Below are positions 12,487 to 25,658 of a stretch of 64,000 nucleotides of DNA, piece by piece. A model generated the notes under the pieces. That model was not told the DNA's origin, ran no database searches, and saw nothing but the letters and a program-made list of their open reading frames with translations. The stretch's first letter is position 1. Every line of letters begins with the position of its first letter. The position numbers and the translations under genes are program-made. This DNA is from Scylla paramamosain (lineage: Eukaryota > Arthropoda > Malacostraca > Decapoda > Portunidae), in NCBI RefSeq assembly GCF_035594125.1, contig NC_087173.1, positions 214,501-278,500 of the forward strand. Reading direction: 5' to 3'.

Positions 12487-13376
12487 AGCCTCGATTGTTG
12501 TCTCGATGAAGCCATAACGAGATTGAGGCCTCGATGCAGCCACGTGATATTCTTGCCTTGATGTAGCCACAACGAGCTTGCTGCCTCGATGCAACCACAA
12601 CGATGGTTGTTACCTCGATTCAAGCAGAACGATCTTGTTGCCTCGATGCAACCACAACGAGATTGTTGCCTCCATGCAGCAATATTTGCCTCAGAGCAAG
12701 CGCAACGAGCATGTTTCCTCGATGCAGCCACAACGATACAGCCACAATGTGATTGTTGCCTCGAAACTACCACAGCTGCAGCGAAGAGGTTGGCTCGATG
12801 CAGTCACAATGAGATTGTTGCCTCGAAGCAGTTACAACGAGATTGGTTCCTCGATGCAGCAACAAAGAGAATGTTGCCTCAAAGTAGCCACAACGAGACT
12901 GTTTCCTCGATGCAGACAAAACAAGTTTGTTGCCCTGATGCAGCCACAAATAATATATTGGATCAATGCAGCCACAACAAGATTGATGTCTCGATGAAGC
13001 GAGAACGAGCTTGCTGCCTCGATGCAGCCACAACGAGATTGTTGTCTCGATGCAGCCTCAACGAAGTTATTGCCTTGATGCAGCCACAGCGAGAGTCTTG
13101 CCTCGAAAAAAACACATCGAGCTTGCTGCCTCTATAAGGCCAGAGCGAGATTATTGCCTCGATGTAGCCACAACGAAGGGTTTGGCACGATGCAGCCACA
13201 AAGAGATTGTTGCCTCGATGCAGCCACAGACACAACAAGGTGCTTGGCTCGATGCAGACATAAAGAAATTGTTGCCTTGAAGGGTTTGGCACGATGCAGC
13301 CACAACGAGACCGTTTCCTCGATGCAGCCACAACAAGATTGTTACCTCGATGCACTCACAAAGAGATTCTTGCGAA
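12487..13376 (-). repeat. 28-bp array, R block 2
   Basis: R-oriented units up to a segment reading TTCTTGCGAATATGCATCG (about 13371), which recurs in altered form at about 17221. Confidence 0.88.
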
Positions 13377-13475
13377 TATGCATCGTTCTTCATCTCGTTG
13401 CAGCTGCATCGAGGCAACAATCTCGTTCAGGCTGCATCGAGGCAAAGATGATGTTGTAACTGCATGAGACCAACA
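13377..13475 (+). repeat. 28-bp array, short F block 3
   Basis: About three F units only. The exit junction GAGACCAACAATCATGC resembles the junctions at about 9590 and 17325. Confidence 0.85.
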
Positions 13476-15861
13476 ATCATGCAACAATCGATGGAGCCAC
13501 AAGGTGATCATTGCCTCGATGCGGCCACAACGAGATTGTTGCTCGATGCTGCCACAACGGGGTTTTTGCCTTGATTAAACCATAAAGAAATTATTGCCTC
13601 GATGCAACTACAACAAGGGGGTTGCCCCGATGAAGTCACAACGAGATTGTTGCCTCGATGCAGCCACAACGAGATTGCTTCCTCGATGTAGCCACAACGA
13701 GATTGTTACCTCGATGCAGCGTCAAAAAACGGGTTGGCTAGATACAGCCAGAACAAGATTTTTGCCTCGATGCAGCCACATCGAAGGGTTTGGCGTTATG
13801 TAGTCACAACGATTGTTGCCTCGATGCAACCAGAACAAGACTGTTACTTCGATGCAGCCACAACTACATTGTTGTCTCCATGCATCCACAACGCGACTGC
13901 TGCCTCGATGCAGCCACAAAAAGATTGTTGCCTCGATACACCCACAACGAGATTGTTGCCTCGATACAGCCACAACGAGATTGTTGGTTCGAAACAACCA
14001 CAACGCAGTAGGTGCCTCGGAGCAGTCACAACGAGATTGTTGTCTCGATGCAACCACAACGAGGGGGTTGGCTTGATGCAGCCACAACGAGCTTGCTACC
14101 TCGATGCAGCCACAACGAGATTGTTGCCTCGATGCAGCCACAATAAAGGGGTTTACTTGTTGTAGCTACAACGACATTATTGACTCGATGCAGTGACAGC
14201 GAGGGGGTTAGTTCTATGCAGCCACAACGACATTTTTACCTCGATGGTGTCACAAAGAACTTGTTGGCTCGATGCAGCCACGACGAGATTCTTGCTTCGA
14301 TGCATCTACAACGAAGGGATTGGCTCGGTGTAGCGACAACGAGATAGGTGCCTCGATGCAGCCAAAATGAGACTATTGCCTAGATGCAACCACAACGAGA
14401 TTGTTGCTTAGATGCAGCAAAAACTAGAGTTTTGGCTCAACGAGATTTTTGCCTTGATGTAGCCACAACGAACATGCTGCCTCGATGAAGCCACAACGAG
14501 ATTGTTTACTTGATGTAGCCACAACGAAGAGGTTGGCTGCCTCGATGTAGCCAGAACGAGCTTACTGCCTCAATACAGCGACAACGAGATTATTCCCTCG
14601 ATGCAACCACATCCAGATGGTTGGGTTCGATGCAGCCACAACGAGATTGTTGCTTCGATGCATCCACAACAAGATTGTTGCCTTGATGCAGCCACAACGA
14701 GATTGCTGCCTCGATGTAAACACAACAAGGGTGTTGGCTCGATGCTGCCATAAAGAGACTGTTGCCTCGATGCAGCCACAATGAGGTGGTTGGCCCTCTG
14801 CAGCCACAACGAGATAGTTGCCTCGATGGAGCCTCAAAGAGGGGTTTGGATCGATGGAGCCACAATGAGATTATTGCCTCGATGCAGCCACAACGAGGGA
14901 GTTGCCTCGATACAGCCACACCAAGCTTGCTGCAACGATGTAGCAAGAATGATTGCTACATTGTTGCCTCGATGTAGCCACAACGAGAATGTTGCCTCGA
15001 TGCAGCCAAAATGAGATTGTTGCCTCGATGCAGCAACAACGAGATTGTTGCCTCGATGTTGACTCAACGAGATTGTTGCTTCGATGGAGCCAAAATCAGA
15101 TTGTTGCCTCGGTGCAGCCACAATGAGAAAAACAATGAGGAAAAACGAAGGGCTCTATGCACCCAAAATGAGATGTTTGCCTTGATGCAGCCACAACGAG
15201 CATGCTGCCTTAATGCAGCCACAAGATTGTGGTCGATCGATGATCGTTTCCTCGATGCACTCATACCGTAGAAGTTGGCTCGATGCACCCATAACTAGAC
15301 TGTTGCCTCGTGGCAGCAACAATGAGCTTGTTGCCTCGCTGCAGCCACATCGAGGTTGCTGCTTCTATCCAGACACAATGAGCGTGTTGTTTCAGTGTAA
15401 CCATAAAGAGATTGTTGCCTTGATGCAGCCACAACGAGATTGTTCTATCGATACAGAAACAACGAAGGGGTTGGCTTGATGCATCCACGTCGAGAGTCCT
15501 GCTTCGATGCAACAACAACAAGGAGATTGGTTTTATACAACCATAACGAAATTAATGACTGCATGCAGCCACAACGAGCTCGCTGCCTCGATGTAGATAC
15601 AACGAAATTCTTGCCTCGATTCATCCTCAACGAGATTGTTGCCTCGATATAGCCGCAACGAGGTTCTTGAGTCGACGCAGCCAGAACGAGGGGGTTGGCT
15701 CGATGCAGCCACAAAGAGATTGTTGTCTCGATTGAGCCAGAACTAGTTTACTGCCTCGATGCATCCACAATGACATTGCTGCCTCGGTGAAGCCACAATA
15801 AGACCATTTCCTCGGTGCAGCCACAACGAGATTGTTACCTCCATGCAGTCACAATGAGATG
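13476..15861 (-). repeat. 28-bp array, R block 3
   Basis: R-oriented units with all three variants. Interrupted at its end by the CR1 insertion. Confidence 0.9.
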
Positions 15862-17226
15862 CGTCTAATTATAGACCTGTCAGCTTAACTTCAATTGTAG
15901 GTAAAATGTTAGAGTCAATAATAGCGAGGAACATTAGGGAACATTTAGACAAACATAACTTGATAAATCAGTCACAGCATGGCTTCACGAAGGGGAAGTC
16001 TTGCCAGACAAACTTGTTAAGTTTTTACAGTAAGGTTACGAGGCAGTAGATAGTTATGATATCTTATATCTGGACTTTAGTAAAGCATTTGACAAGGTAC
16101 CCCATCAAAGGCTCCTGAGAAAGGTTAGGGCACACGGGATAGATGGGAAGGTTTTAGGCTGGATAGGGTCATGGTTTGGTAACAGACGACAGAGAGTGGT
16201 AATAAACGGCTCGAAATCCGAGTGGGGTCATGTAATTAGTGGGGTGCCACAGGGATCAGTATTAGGGCCATTGTTATTTCTAATATATACCAATGACTTG
16301 GATAGTGGAATTAGTAGTGATGTTAGTAAATTTGCGGATGACACAAAGATAGGTAGATTAATTAGGTCAGAATTGGATGCCATCGCCTTGCAGGCAGACT
16401 TAGATAGAATGAATGAATGGACGGATAGATGGCAAATGCAATTTAATATCAATAAATGCAAAGTGCTTAGCGTAGGTAGAGGAAACCCACACAATAGGTA
16501 CACATTAAACAACCAAACTCTGGTAGGTACAGGGTACGAGAAAGATTTAGGAGTTATAGTTAGCTCTGAACTCCGTCTAGGGAAACAATGCATAGAAGCC
16601 AGAAACAAGGCAAATAGGGTATTAGGATTCATTTTTAGGAGTGTTAAAAGTAGAAGGCCGGAAGTAATATTAAAGTTATACTTGGCGCTGGTCAGACCTC
16701 ATCTAGACTACGCTGTGCAGTTCTGGTCCCCACATTACAGGAAAAATATAGGTCTATTAGAATCAGTACAGAGGAGAGTGACTAAAAGGATACAAGGGAT
16801 GAGGAGTATTCCTTACGAGGCGAGGTTGAAGCTGTTAAATTTACATTCTCTAGAGAGACGTAGGTTAAGAGGGGACCTGATAGAAGTCTTTAAGTGGTAT
16901 AAGGGTTATAAAAAGGGAGATGTAAGCAAAATTCTTAGGATCAGCCAGGGCAGAACAAGAAATAACGGGTTCAAGCTGAAAAAAATTTAGGTTTAGGAAG
17001 GAGATAGGAAAAAATTGGTTCTCAAATAGAGTGGTAGATGAGTGGAACGGACTCAGTAATCATGTAGTTAGTGCTAGGACACTAGAGAGCTTTAAGAGAA
17101 GATTAGACAAGTTTATGGATGGGGATAACAGATGGAAATAGGTAGGTGTGTTTCATACAGGGACTGCCACGTGTAAGCCTGGTCGCTTCTTGCAGCTTCC
17201 CTTATTTCTTATGTTCTTATGTTCTT
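15862..17226 (+). mobile_element. 5'-truncated CR1-type LINE inside the minisatellite
   Basis: The 28-bp units stop at about 15861, and reverse-transcriptase sequence begins in mid-domain with SNYRPVSLTSIVGKMLES. It runs through the RT, a C-terminal extension, a short 3' UTR and a terminal repeat of TTCTTATG (about 17207-17226), after which satellite units resume. A 3' end of short octamer repeats instead of poly(A) is typical of the CR1 clade. I could not define a target-site duplication because the flanks are satellite. The insert is far shorter than a full CR1 (no ORF1, no endonuclease). Confidence 0.9.
15864..17141 (+). pseudogene. CR1 reverse transcriptase, C-terminal two-thirds, frameshifted
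   Basis: This is the reverse-transcriptase domain of a LINE, the enzyme for target-primed copying. Visible in order: NYRPVSL, QHGFTKGKSC, then after a frameshift near 16036-16040 LDFSKAFDKVPH, GVPQGSVLGPLLFLIY, the catalytic FADD (16331-16342), the RPHLDYAVQFW segment and a C-terminal helical region ending at 16990. A second frameshift at the A7 run (about 16981-16987) moves the frame to the family's usual C-terminal tail (RVVDEWNGLS, LDKFMDG), with the stop at 17139-17141. The active-site motif is intact, but two frameshifts and the missing 5' part make it a dead copy. The long open stretch (16040-16990) indicates a fairly young insertion. Confidence 0.9.
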
Positions 17227-17330
17227 GCGAAGATGCAGCGTTGTTCATCTCTTTCTAGCTGCATTGAGACAACAATCTCGTTGTGGCTGCATCAATAGGC
17301 AACAATATTGTTGTAAGTACATCAGACCAA
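17227..17330 (+). repeat. 28-bp array, short F block 4
   Basis: About three F units between the CR1 3' end and the junction CAGACCAAAAATCTTGATGC. That junction nearly matches the one at about 9583. Confidence 0.85.
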
Positions 17331-19448
17331 AAATCTTGATGCAGCCACAACGAAATTGTTGCCTCGATGCAGCCACAACGAGAGTGTTGTCTCTATGGAG
17401 CCACAACGAGATTGGTGACAGAATGCAGCCACAAGGAGCTTGCTGCCTGAATGCAGCCACAACGAGATTGTTGTATCGATGCAGCCACAAAGAGGTTGTT
17501 ACCTCAATGCAGCCACAAGGTGATCAATGCCTCGATGCAACCACAATGAGCCAGTGATACACCGACAACGAGATTGTTGCCTCGATGCAGCCTCAAAAAA
17601 GGGGATGGCTTGATGCAGCCAGAACGAGATTTTTACCTCGATGCAGCCACAAAGAAGGGGCTGGCTGGATGTAGCCACAACGAGATTGTTACCTCGATAC
17701 AGACACAACAAGATTGTTGCTTCCATGAAGCCACAAAGAGATTGTTGCCTCCATGCAGTCACAACGAACTTGCTGCCTCGATGTATCCAAAACGAGATTG
17801 TTGCCTCGATGAAGCCACAACGATATTGGTACCTAGATGCAGCTACAACGAGATTGATGCCTGCATGTAGCCACAACGAGGAGGTTGGCCTGATCCAGCC
17901 ACAACGAGCTTGCTACCTCGATGTAGCCACAACGAGATTGTTGCCTCGATGTAGCCAAAGCGAAGAGGTTAGCTCGTTGCAGGTACAATGAGACTGTTGC
18001 ATCAAAGCAGCCACAATGACATTGGTGCCTCGATGCTGCACCAACGAGACTCTTACTCGATATAGTCATAATAAAGGTGTTGTCTTGTTGCAGCCACGAC
18101 GAGATTGTTGCCTCGATGCAGCCATAACGAGGGGGTTTGCTCGATGTAGCGAGAACAAGATTGTTGCCTCGATTCAGCCACAACGAGATTGTTACCTCGA
18201 TGCAGCAAAAACTATGGGTTTGGCTCTATGCACCCACAACGAGATTTTTGCCTTGATGCAGCCACAACGAACATGCTGCCTCGATGCAGCCACAGCGAGA
18301 TTGTTTCCTCGATGCAGCCACAAGGAAGAAGTTCGCTCGATGCACCCAAAACTAGATTGTTGCCTCGATGCATCTACAACGAGATTCTTGCCTTGAGGCA
18401 GCTGCAACGAGCCTGCTGTCCCGATGTAGTCACAGCGAGGGGGTTGGCTTGAGATAGCCAGAACGAGAATGTTGTCTCAATACAGCCACGACAAGGTTGC
18501 TGCCTCGATGTAGCTAGAACGGTATTGTTGCCTCAATGCAGCCACAACGAGGGGGTTGAATCGCTGCAGCCACAACAAGATAATAGCGTCAATGGTGCCA
18601 CAAAGAGTGGGTTGGATCGATGTTGTTGCTTCTATGCAGTGAAAATGAGATTGTTGTTTCGATGCAGCAACAACGATATTGTTGCCTAGATGCAGCAAAA
18701 TCGTGGGGTTTGTTTTTTTGCACCCACAACGAGATTTTTGCCTTGATTCAGCCACAACGAGCATCATGCCTCGATGCAGCCACAACGCAATTGTTTCCAC
18801 AACGAAGAGGTTGGCTTGATGCACCCATAATTAAATTCTTGCCTCGATGCAGCCAGAACGAGCTTGCTGTCTCGATGCACCTAGAACGAGATTGTTGCCT
18901 CGATGCTCATCCAATGGGTTTGGCTCGATGTAGCCACAACGGAATTCTTACTTCGATGCAGCCACAACAAGGTTGCTGTCTTGATGAAGCCACAACGATA
19001 TTGTTGCCTCAATGCAGCCACAACGAGGGGGTTGTATCACTGCAGCCACAACGAGATAATAGCGTCGATGGAGCCACAAAGAGGGGGTTGGATCCATGCA
19101 GCCACAACGAGATTGTTGCCTTCATGAAGCCACAACGAGAGGGTTGGCTCGATGCAGCCACAACGAGATTGTTGCCTCGATGCAGCCATAACGAGCTTGC
19201 TTCCTCGATGTAACCACAACGAAGGGGTTGGTTCCATGCAGCCACAATGAGATTGTTGTTTCGATGCGGCCACAACGAAGGGGTTTGCTCGATGCATCCA
19301 TAACGAGATTTGTGCCTTGATGCAGCCACAACAAGCTTGCTGCATTGATGCAGCAACAACGAGATTGTTGCCTCGATGTATCCACAACGAGAGGATTGCC
19401 TCGATGCAGTCAAAATGAGATTGTTGCCTAGATGCAGCAAAAACCCCA
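17331..19448 (-). repeat. 28-bp array, R block 4
   Basis: R-oriented units with regular GGGGTTGGCT and CTTGCTGCCT variants. It shares multi-unit segments with R blocks 1 and 3. Confidence 0.9.
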
Positions 19449-22400
19449 TTGTTGTTCCATCAAATCAACTTTCGTTGTGGATTTATAGTGCCAACCCCTT
19501 CTTTGTGGCTGCATCGAGGCAACAAGCTCGTTGGTAATGCAAGCTCGTTGTGGCCTCATCAAGAAAACCCCGTCGTCGTGACTGCACTGGGGGAACCGGG
19601 GAAGCCTGTTGTGGCTGAATCGAGGCAACAACCTCGTTGTGTCTCCATCAGGGCAACAATCTTGTTGTGTCTGTAAGGAGGGGATAATCTCTTTGTGGCT
19701 GCATTGAGGGATAAATGACGTTATTGCTGCATCGAGCCAAACCCCCTCTTTGTTGCTGCATCGACGCAATAGTCTCATTGTGGCTAGATCGAGCCAACCT
19801 CTTCGTTGTGGCTGCATCAAGACAACAATCTGGATTGGCTGCATCAAGACAAGAAGCTCGTTGTGGCTGCATCTAGCTAATAATCTCCTTGTGGTTGTAT
19901 CGAACCAAACCCATCGTTGTGGCTAAATGGAGACAGCAAGCTCTATTTGTGGCCAACTACCTGTTTGTGGCTGCATCGAACCAATCCTACCCCGATGAAA
20001 CTGCATAATGGCAATATTCTCTTTGTGGCTGTATCGAGGCAACACTATCATTGTGGCTGCATCGATGCAACATTTTTTTTGGCTGCAAGAATGCAACAAG
20101 CTCGTTGTGGCTACATCGAAGCAAGAATCTCGTTGTGGCTGCATGGAACCATCCCTTCTTTGTGGCTGCATCGCATCGAGCTGCATCGAGCCAACCCCTT
20201 CCTTGTAGCTACATCGAGGCAACAATCTCATTGTGGCTGAATCGAGGAAGGAAGCTCATTGTTGCGTGATCGCGGCACCAGTGTCGTTGTGGCTGCATTG
20301 AGCCAACCCCTAGAGTGTGGCTGCATAGAGCCAACGATCTCGTTGTGCCTGCATAGAACCAACCACACCCCCCTCCGTTTTATCTGTATCTAGGCAACCC
20401 CTTCGTTGTGGCTGCATCAGGGCAACATTCTTGTTGTGGCTGCATCGAGCCAACTCCTTCGTTGTTGTTGCATGGAGGCAACAATCTTGTGCGTTTGTAT
20501 ATCGAGATAGCAAGTTCGTTGTGGCTACATCAAAGCAACTATCTCGTTTTGGCTGCATCGAAACAACCCTTGTTGTGGATGCATCGAGCCAACCTCCTCG
20601 TTGCATCGAGGCAACATTCTCGTTGTGGTTGCATTGAGACAAATATGTCGTTGTGGCATCATCGTGGCAACAATCCCAGTGATGCTGTATCGAGGCACCA
20701 ATCTCGTTTTGGTTGCATCGAGCCAACATTTTCGTTGTGGCTTTTTCGAGCCAGCCCTTTCGTTGTGGCTGCATCGAGGGAGCAAGCTCGTCGTTGTTGG
20801 GCTGGAGTCAACCCATGTTGTGGCTACATGGAGGCAACAATCTTGCAGCGGCTGCTTCGAGGCTGCAAGCACGTTTTGTCTGCATCGAGGCAACAATCTA
20901 ATTCTGGCTGTATTGAGCCAACCTCTTCGTTGTGGCTGCATCGAAGCAACAGTCTCGTTGTGGCTGAATCGAGACAATAATCATTGTTGTGGCTCCATCG
21001 AGGCAACAAGCTCGTTGTGGCTGCATCGAGGCAGCAGTGTCGTTGTGGCTGCATCGAGCCAACATCCTCGTTGTAGCTGCATCCAGGCATCAAACTCGTT
21101 GTGGCTGCATCGAGGCAACAATCTCTTTGTGGGTCCGTCGAGACAACACCTTCGTTTTGGCTGCATTGAGGCAATAATCTCGTTGTGGCTACATCGAGGA
21201 AACAATCTTGTCAAGGCTGAATTGTGCCAACCCTCTCGTTGTGTCTTCCATGTCTTTGTGGATGCATCAAAGCAGCAAGCTCGTTTTGGCTACATCGAGC
21301 AACCTCTTCGCTGTGGCTGTATTAAGGCATCAATCACGTTGTGGCTGCATCTAGGCAACCCCCTATTTGTGGCTTCACCGAGGAAGCAAGCTCGTTGTGG
21401 TTGCATCGAGGCAACAATCTCGTTGTGGCTGCATGTATCTAATCCCCTCGTTGTGGCTGCATATAGCCAACAATCTCATGGCATCATCGATCTAACCCCT
21501 TCGTCGTGGCTGCATTGAAGCAACAATCTCATTGTGGCTGCATCGATGCAGCAAGCGCGTTGTGTCTGCATCGACGTAACAATCTCGTAGTGGCTAAATC
21601 GAGCAAACCCCTTAATTGAGGCTGCAATGAGATAACAAGTTGTGAGTACATCAAGGCAGCAAGATCGTTGTGTCTGCATCGAGACAACAATTATTGTGGC
21701 TGCTTGTTGTGACTGCGTGGAGGCAACAATCTCGTTGTGGCTGCATCGGGCCAACCCCCTTGTTTTGGCTGTATCGAGGCAACAATCTCGATGTGGCTAT
21801 ATCAAGAAAAATAATCTCGTTGTGGCTTCAGTGAGGTAACAATCTCGTTGTGGTTGCATCGAGGCAACAATCTGCATCGAGACAGCAAGCTCTTTGTGGC
21901 TGCATGGAGGCATTAATCTCGTTTTGGCAGCATCGAAGCAACAATCTCGTTGTGGGTCCATAGAGATAAGCCCTTTGTTGAGGCTGAATCTAGGCAACAA
22001 TCTCATTGTGCAAGCATCGAGTCAACCCTCTCTTTTAGGCTACATCGAGAAAGCAAGCTCGTTGTGGGTACATCCAGTCAACAATCTCGTTGTGGCTGCA
22101 TCAGCCAACCCCCTCGTTTAGGCGTCATTGACGCAACAACCTTGTACCGGTTTAATTGATTCAAATCCTTTCGTTGTGGCTGCATCGTGGTAAGAATCTC
22201 TTTGTGGCTGCATCGAGGCAGCAAGGTCACTGTGGGTGCATCGAGGCAACAATCTCGTTGTGGCTGTTTTGAGGCAGCAAGCATGTTGTAGTTGCATCGA
22301 GGCAAATATATCGTTGTGGCCGCATGGGGTCAATCCCCACGTTCTGGGGGCATCTAGGGAACAATCTTGTGGCTGGATCGAGGCAACAATCTCGTTGTGG

Positions 22401-23690
22401 CTGCATCAAGGTAACCCCCACGTTGTGACTGCATCGGGGCAACAATGCCGATGTAGGTACATTAAGCCAACACCTTATCTCGGTGTTGCTACATCGAGAT
22501 AGCAGGCTCGTTGTGATTGTATCGAGGTAATATTGTCGTTGTGGCCTTATGGAAGAAATCCCCTAGTTGTGGCTGCATCGAAGTAACAATCTCGTTGTGC
22601 TTGAATCGTGAAAATAATCTTGTTGTTACTGTTTCGTAGCAACAATCTCGTTGAGGCTGCATCGAATCAACAATATCGTTGTGGCTACATCGAAGTAACC
22701 GCTTTGTTGTTGCTGCATAGAGGCAACAATGTCGTTGTGCCTGCATCGAGACAGCGAGCTCGTTGTAAATGCATCCTAACAACAATCTCGTTGTGGCTAC
22801 ATTGACCTAACCCCATCGTAGTGGCTACATCGAGGCAACAGTCTCGTTATGGCTGCATGAAGCCAACCCGCTCGTTGTTACAGCATCGAGGCAGCAAGCA
22901 CGTTGTGGCTGCATGGATCCAATCTCCTCGTCGTGGCTGCATCGAAGTAACAATCTCGTTCGGTCTCCATCGAAGCAACATTTCATTGTCGCTGCATTGA
23001 GACAATCTCCTCGTCGTGGCTGGATCGTGGCAGTAATCTAATTATAGTTGAATCGAGCAAACCCATTAGTTGCAAAAATCTCGTTGTGGCTGTATCGAGC
23101 CAATCTCCTCGATGTGGCTGCATTGATGCAACAATCTAGCTCTGGCTGCTTCGATGCAACAACAGTGAACAACCTTGTTGTGGCTGCACTGAGGCAAGAA
23201 TCTAGTTGTGGCTGCATCAAGGCATCAATTTCCTTGTGGCTGGATTGAGGCAACAATCTCGTGACTTCAACGAGGCAACATTTTCTTTGTTGCTGCATCG
23301 AGGCAATCCCGTCATTATGGCTACAGCGAGGCATCAATCTCTTTGTGGCTGCATCGAAGCAGCAAGCTCGTTGTGTCTGCATCGAGGCATCATTCTTGCT
23401 GTGGCTGCTTAGAGGCAAGAATCTCGTCGAGTCTGCATCAATCCAACCCCATCGCTGTAGTGTCAAAGGAACAATCTTGTTGTGGCTTCATCGCGCCAAC
23501 CCTTTCGTTGTAGAGGCATCGGCAACTCGTAACTAAATTCAGGCAACAATATTGTTTTGGCTGCATCGAACAAACACCTTCGTTGTGGCTGCACATGGGC
23601 AGCAAGATCGTTGTGGCTGCATCAAGTTAAAAATCTCTTAGTGACTACATCAAGCAAACCCACTCTTTGTGGCAGCATCGAGGCAAAAAT
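19449..23690 (+). repeat. 28-bp array, F block 5 (4.2 kb)
   Basis: The longest F-oriented block. It contains the longest pseudo-open frame of the array (305 codons, 20601-21518, +), which is a translation of the unit. Confidence 0.9.
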
Positions 23691-23724
23691 GTAGGCACAA
23701 CGAGATTTTTGCATCGATGCAGGC

Positions 23725-24280
23725 AAAACAAGTTTGGTACCTCCATGCAGCCACAACAAAGGATTATGCTCGATAGAGTAACAGCGAGATTAATGCCTCA
23801 ATGCTCCCACAACGAGATTATTTCCTCAATGCAGCCACGACGAGATTGTTGCCTCGATGCAGCTACGACGAGATTGTTACCTCGATGAAGCCACGACGAG
23901 GTTGTTGCCTTGATGCAGGCACAACGAGACTGGTACCTCAATGCAGCAAAAACGAAGGGGTTGACTCGATAACAATGAGGTTATTGCTTCAATGCTCCCA
24001 CAAAGAGATTGTTGCCTCGATGCAGCCACAACGAGATTGTTGTATCGATTCAGCCATAACGAGATTGTTGCCTCGATGGAGCCACAACGAGATTGTTGCT
24101 TCGATGCAGCCACAACGAGATTGTTGCCTCGATGCAGGCACAACGAGATTGTTGCTACGATCCAGGCACGACGAGACTGCTTCCTCGATGCAGACACCAC
24201 GAGATCGTTAACTCGATGCAGTCACAACTAGACTGGTACATCAATGCAACCACAACGAAGTGGTTGGCTCGATAGAGCAA
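23725..24280 (-). repeat. Higher-order segment, copy 1 (pairs with 25659-26215)
   Basis: A run of about 20 consecutive 28-bp units, including odd members (TTATGCTCGATAGAG, CTCAATGCTCCCACAACG, CATCGATGCAACC-type). It recurs unit for unit about 1930 bp downstream. A 5-bp length difference near 23969 changes the offset from 1929 to 1934. Confidence 0.8.
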
Positions 24281-25658
24281 CAACGATTATTGCCACAATG
24301 ATCTTGCAAAGAGATTGTTGCTTCGATGCAGCCACAACGAGATTGTTTCCTCGATGTAGTCACAACGAGATTATTGCATAGATGTAGGCACGACGACATT
24401 GCTGCCTTGATGCAGCCATGACGAGATTCTTGCCTCGATGCAGCCACGACGAGAATGTTACCTCAATGCAGCCACAACGAGATTGTATCATCGATGAAGG
24501 CACAAAAAGTCTGGTACCTCCATGCAGCCACAACGATATTTTTCACTCAATGCAACCAATTAATGCCACGACGAGATTGCTGCCTCGATGCAGCCTCGAC
24601 GAGATTGTTCCCTTGATACAGCCACGACGAGATTGTTGCCTTGAAGCAGATACGACGAGACTGTTACCTCCATGCATCCTCAAGAAAGTGTTGGCTCGAT
24701 ACACCAACATCGAGATTATTGCATCGATGCAGTCAGGACGAGATTGTTTCCTCGATGCAACCACTGCGGGATTATTACCTCGATCCAAACACGACGAGAT
24801 TGTTGCATTGATGCAGCTACGACATAATTGTTGCCTCAATGCAGCAACAAAGAGATTGTTGCCTCGATATAGCCACAACGAGATTTTTGCCTGAATGTAG
24901 CCACAACGAGACTATTGCATCGATACAGGCACAAAGAGATTGTTGCCTCGATGCTGTCAAAACGAGATTGTTGCCTCGATGCAGCCACGACAAGTTTGTT
25001 GCTTCGATTCAGCTACGACGAGAATGTTGTCTCGATGAAGCCACGACGAGATCCTTGCTTCAATGCAGCCACTACTATATTGTTGCCTCGATGTAGCCAC
25101 GACGAAATTGTTTCCTCGATGCAGCCACGAGAAGACTGTTGCTTCCATGCAGCCACGACGAGATTGTTGCGTCGATGCAGCTACCACAAGATTTTTGCAT
25201 ATTTGATGCCACAACGAGATTGTTGTCTCGATGCAATGACAATGAGATTGTTGCCTCGATGCAGCCACAACGAGATTGTTGCCTGGAGGCAGCCACGATG
25301 ACATTGTTGCCTCCCACAGTGAGATTTTTGCCTCGATGCATCCACAACGAGATTGTTGTTTCAATGCAGCTACAACGAGATTGTTGCCTCGATGCAGCCA
25401 CAACGAGATTGTTGCCTCGATGCAGCCACAACGAAATTGCTCCCTCAATGCTCCCACAACGAGACTGTTGCATCGATGCAACCACGACAAGACTGTTGCC
25501 TCGTTGCTTCCACGACGAGATTGTTTGCATCCATGCAGCAATAATGAGATTGCTGCCTTGATGCAGGCACAACAAGATCTCTGCCTCGATGTTGCCACAA
25601 CGAGATTTTTCCTTCGATGTAGGCACAACGAGATTTTTTGCATCTATGCAGGCAAAAC

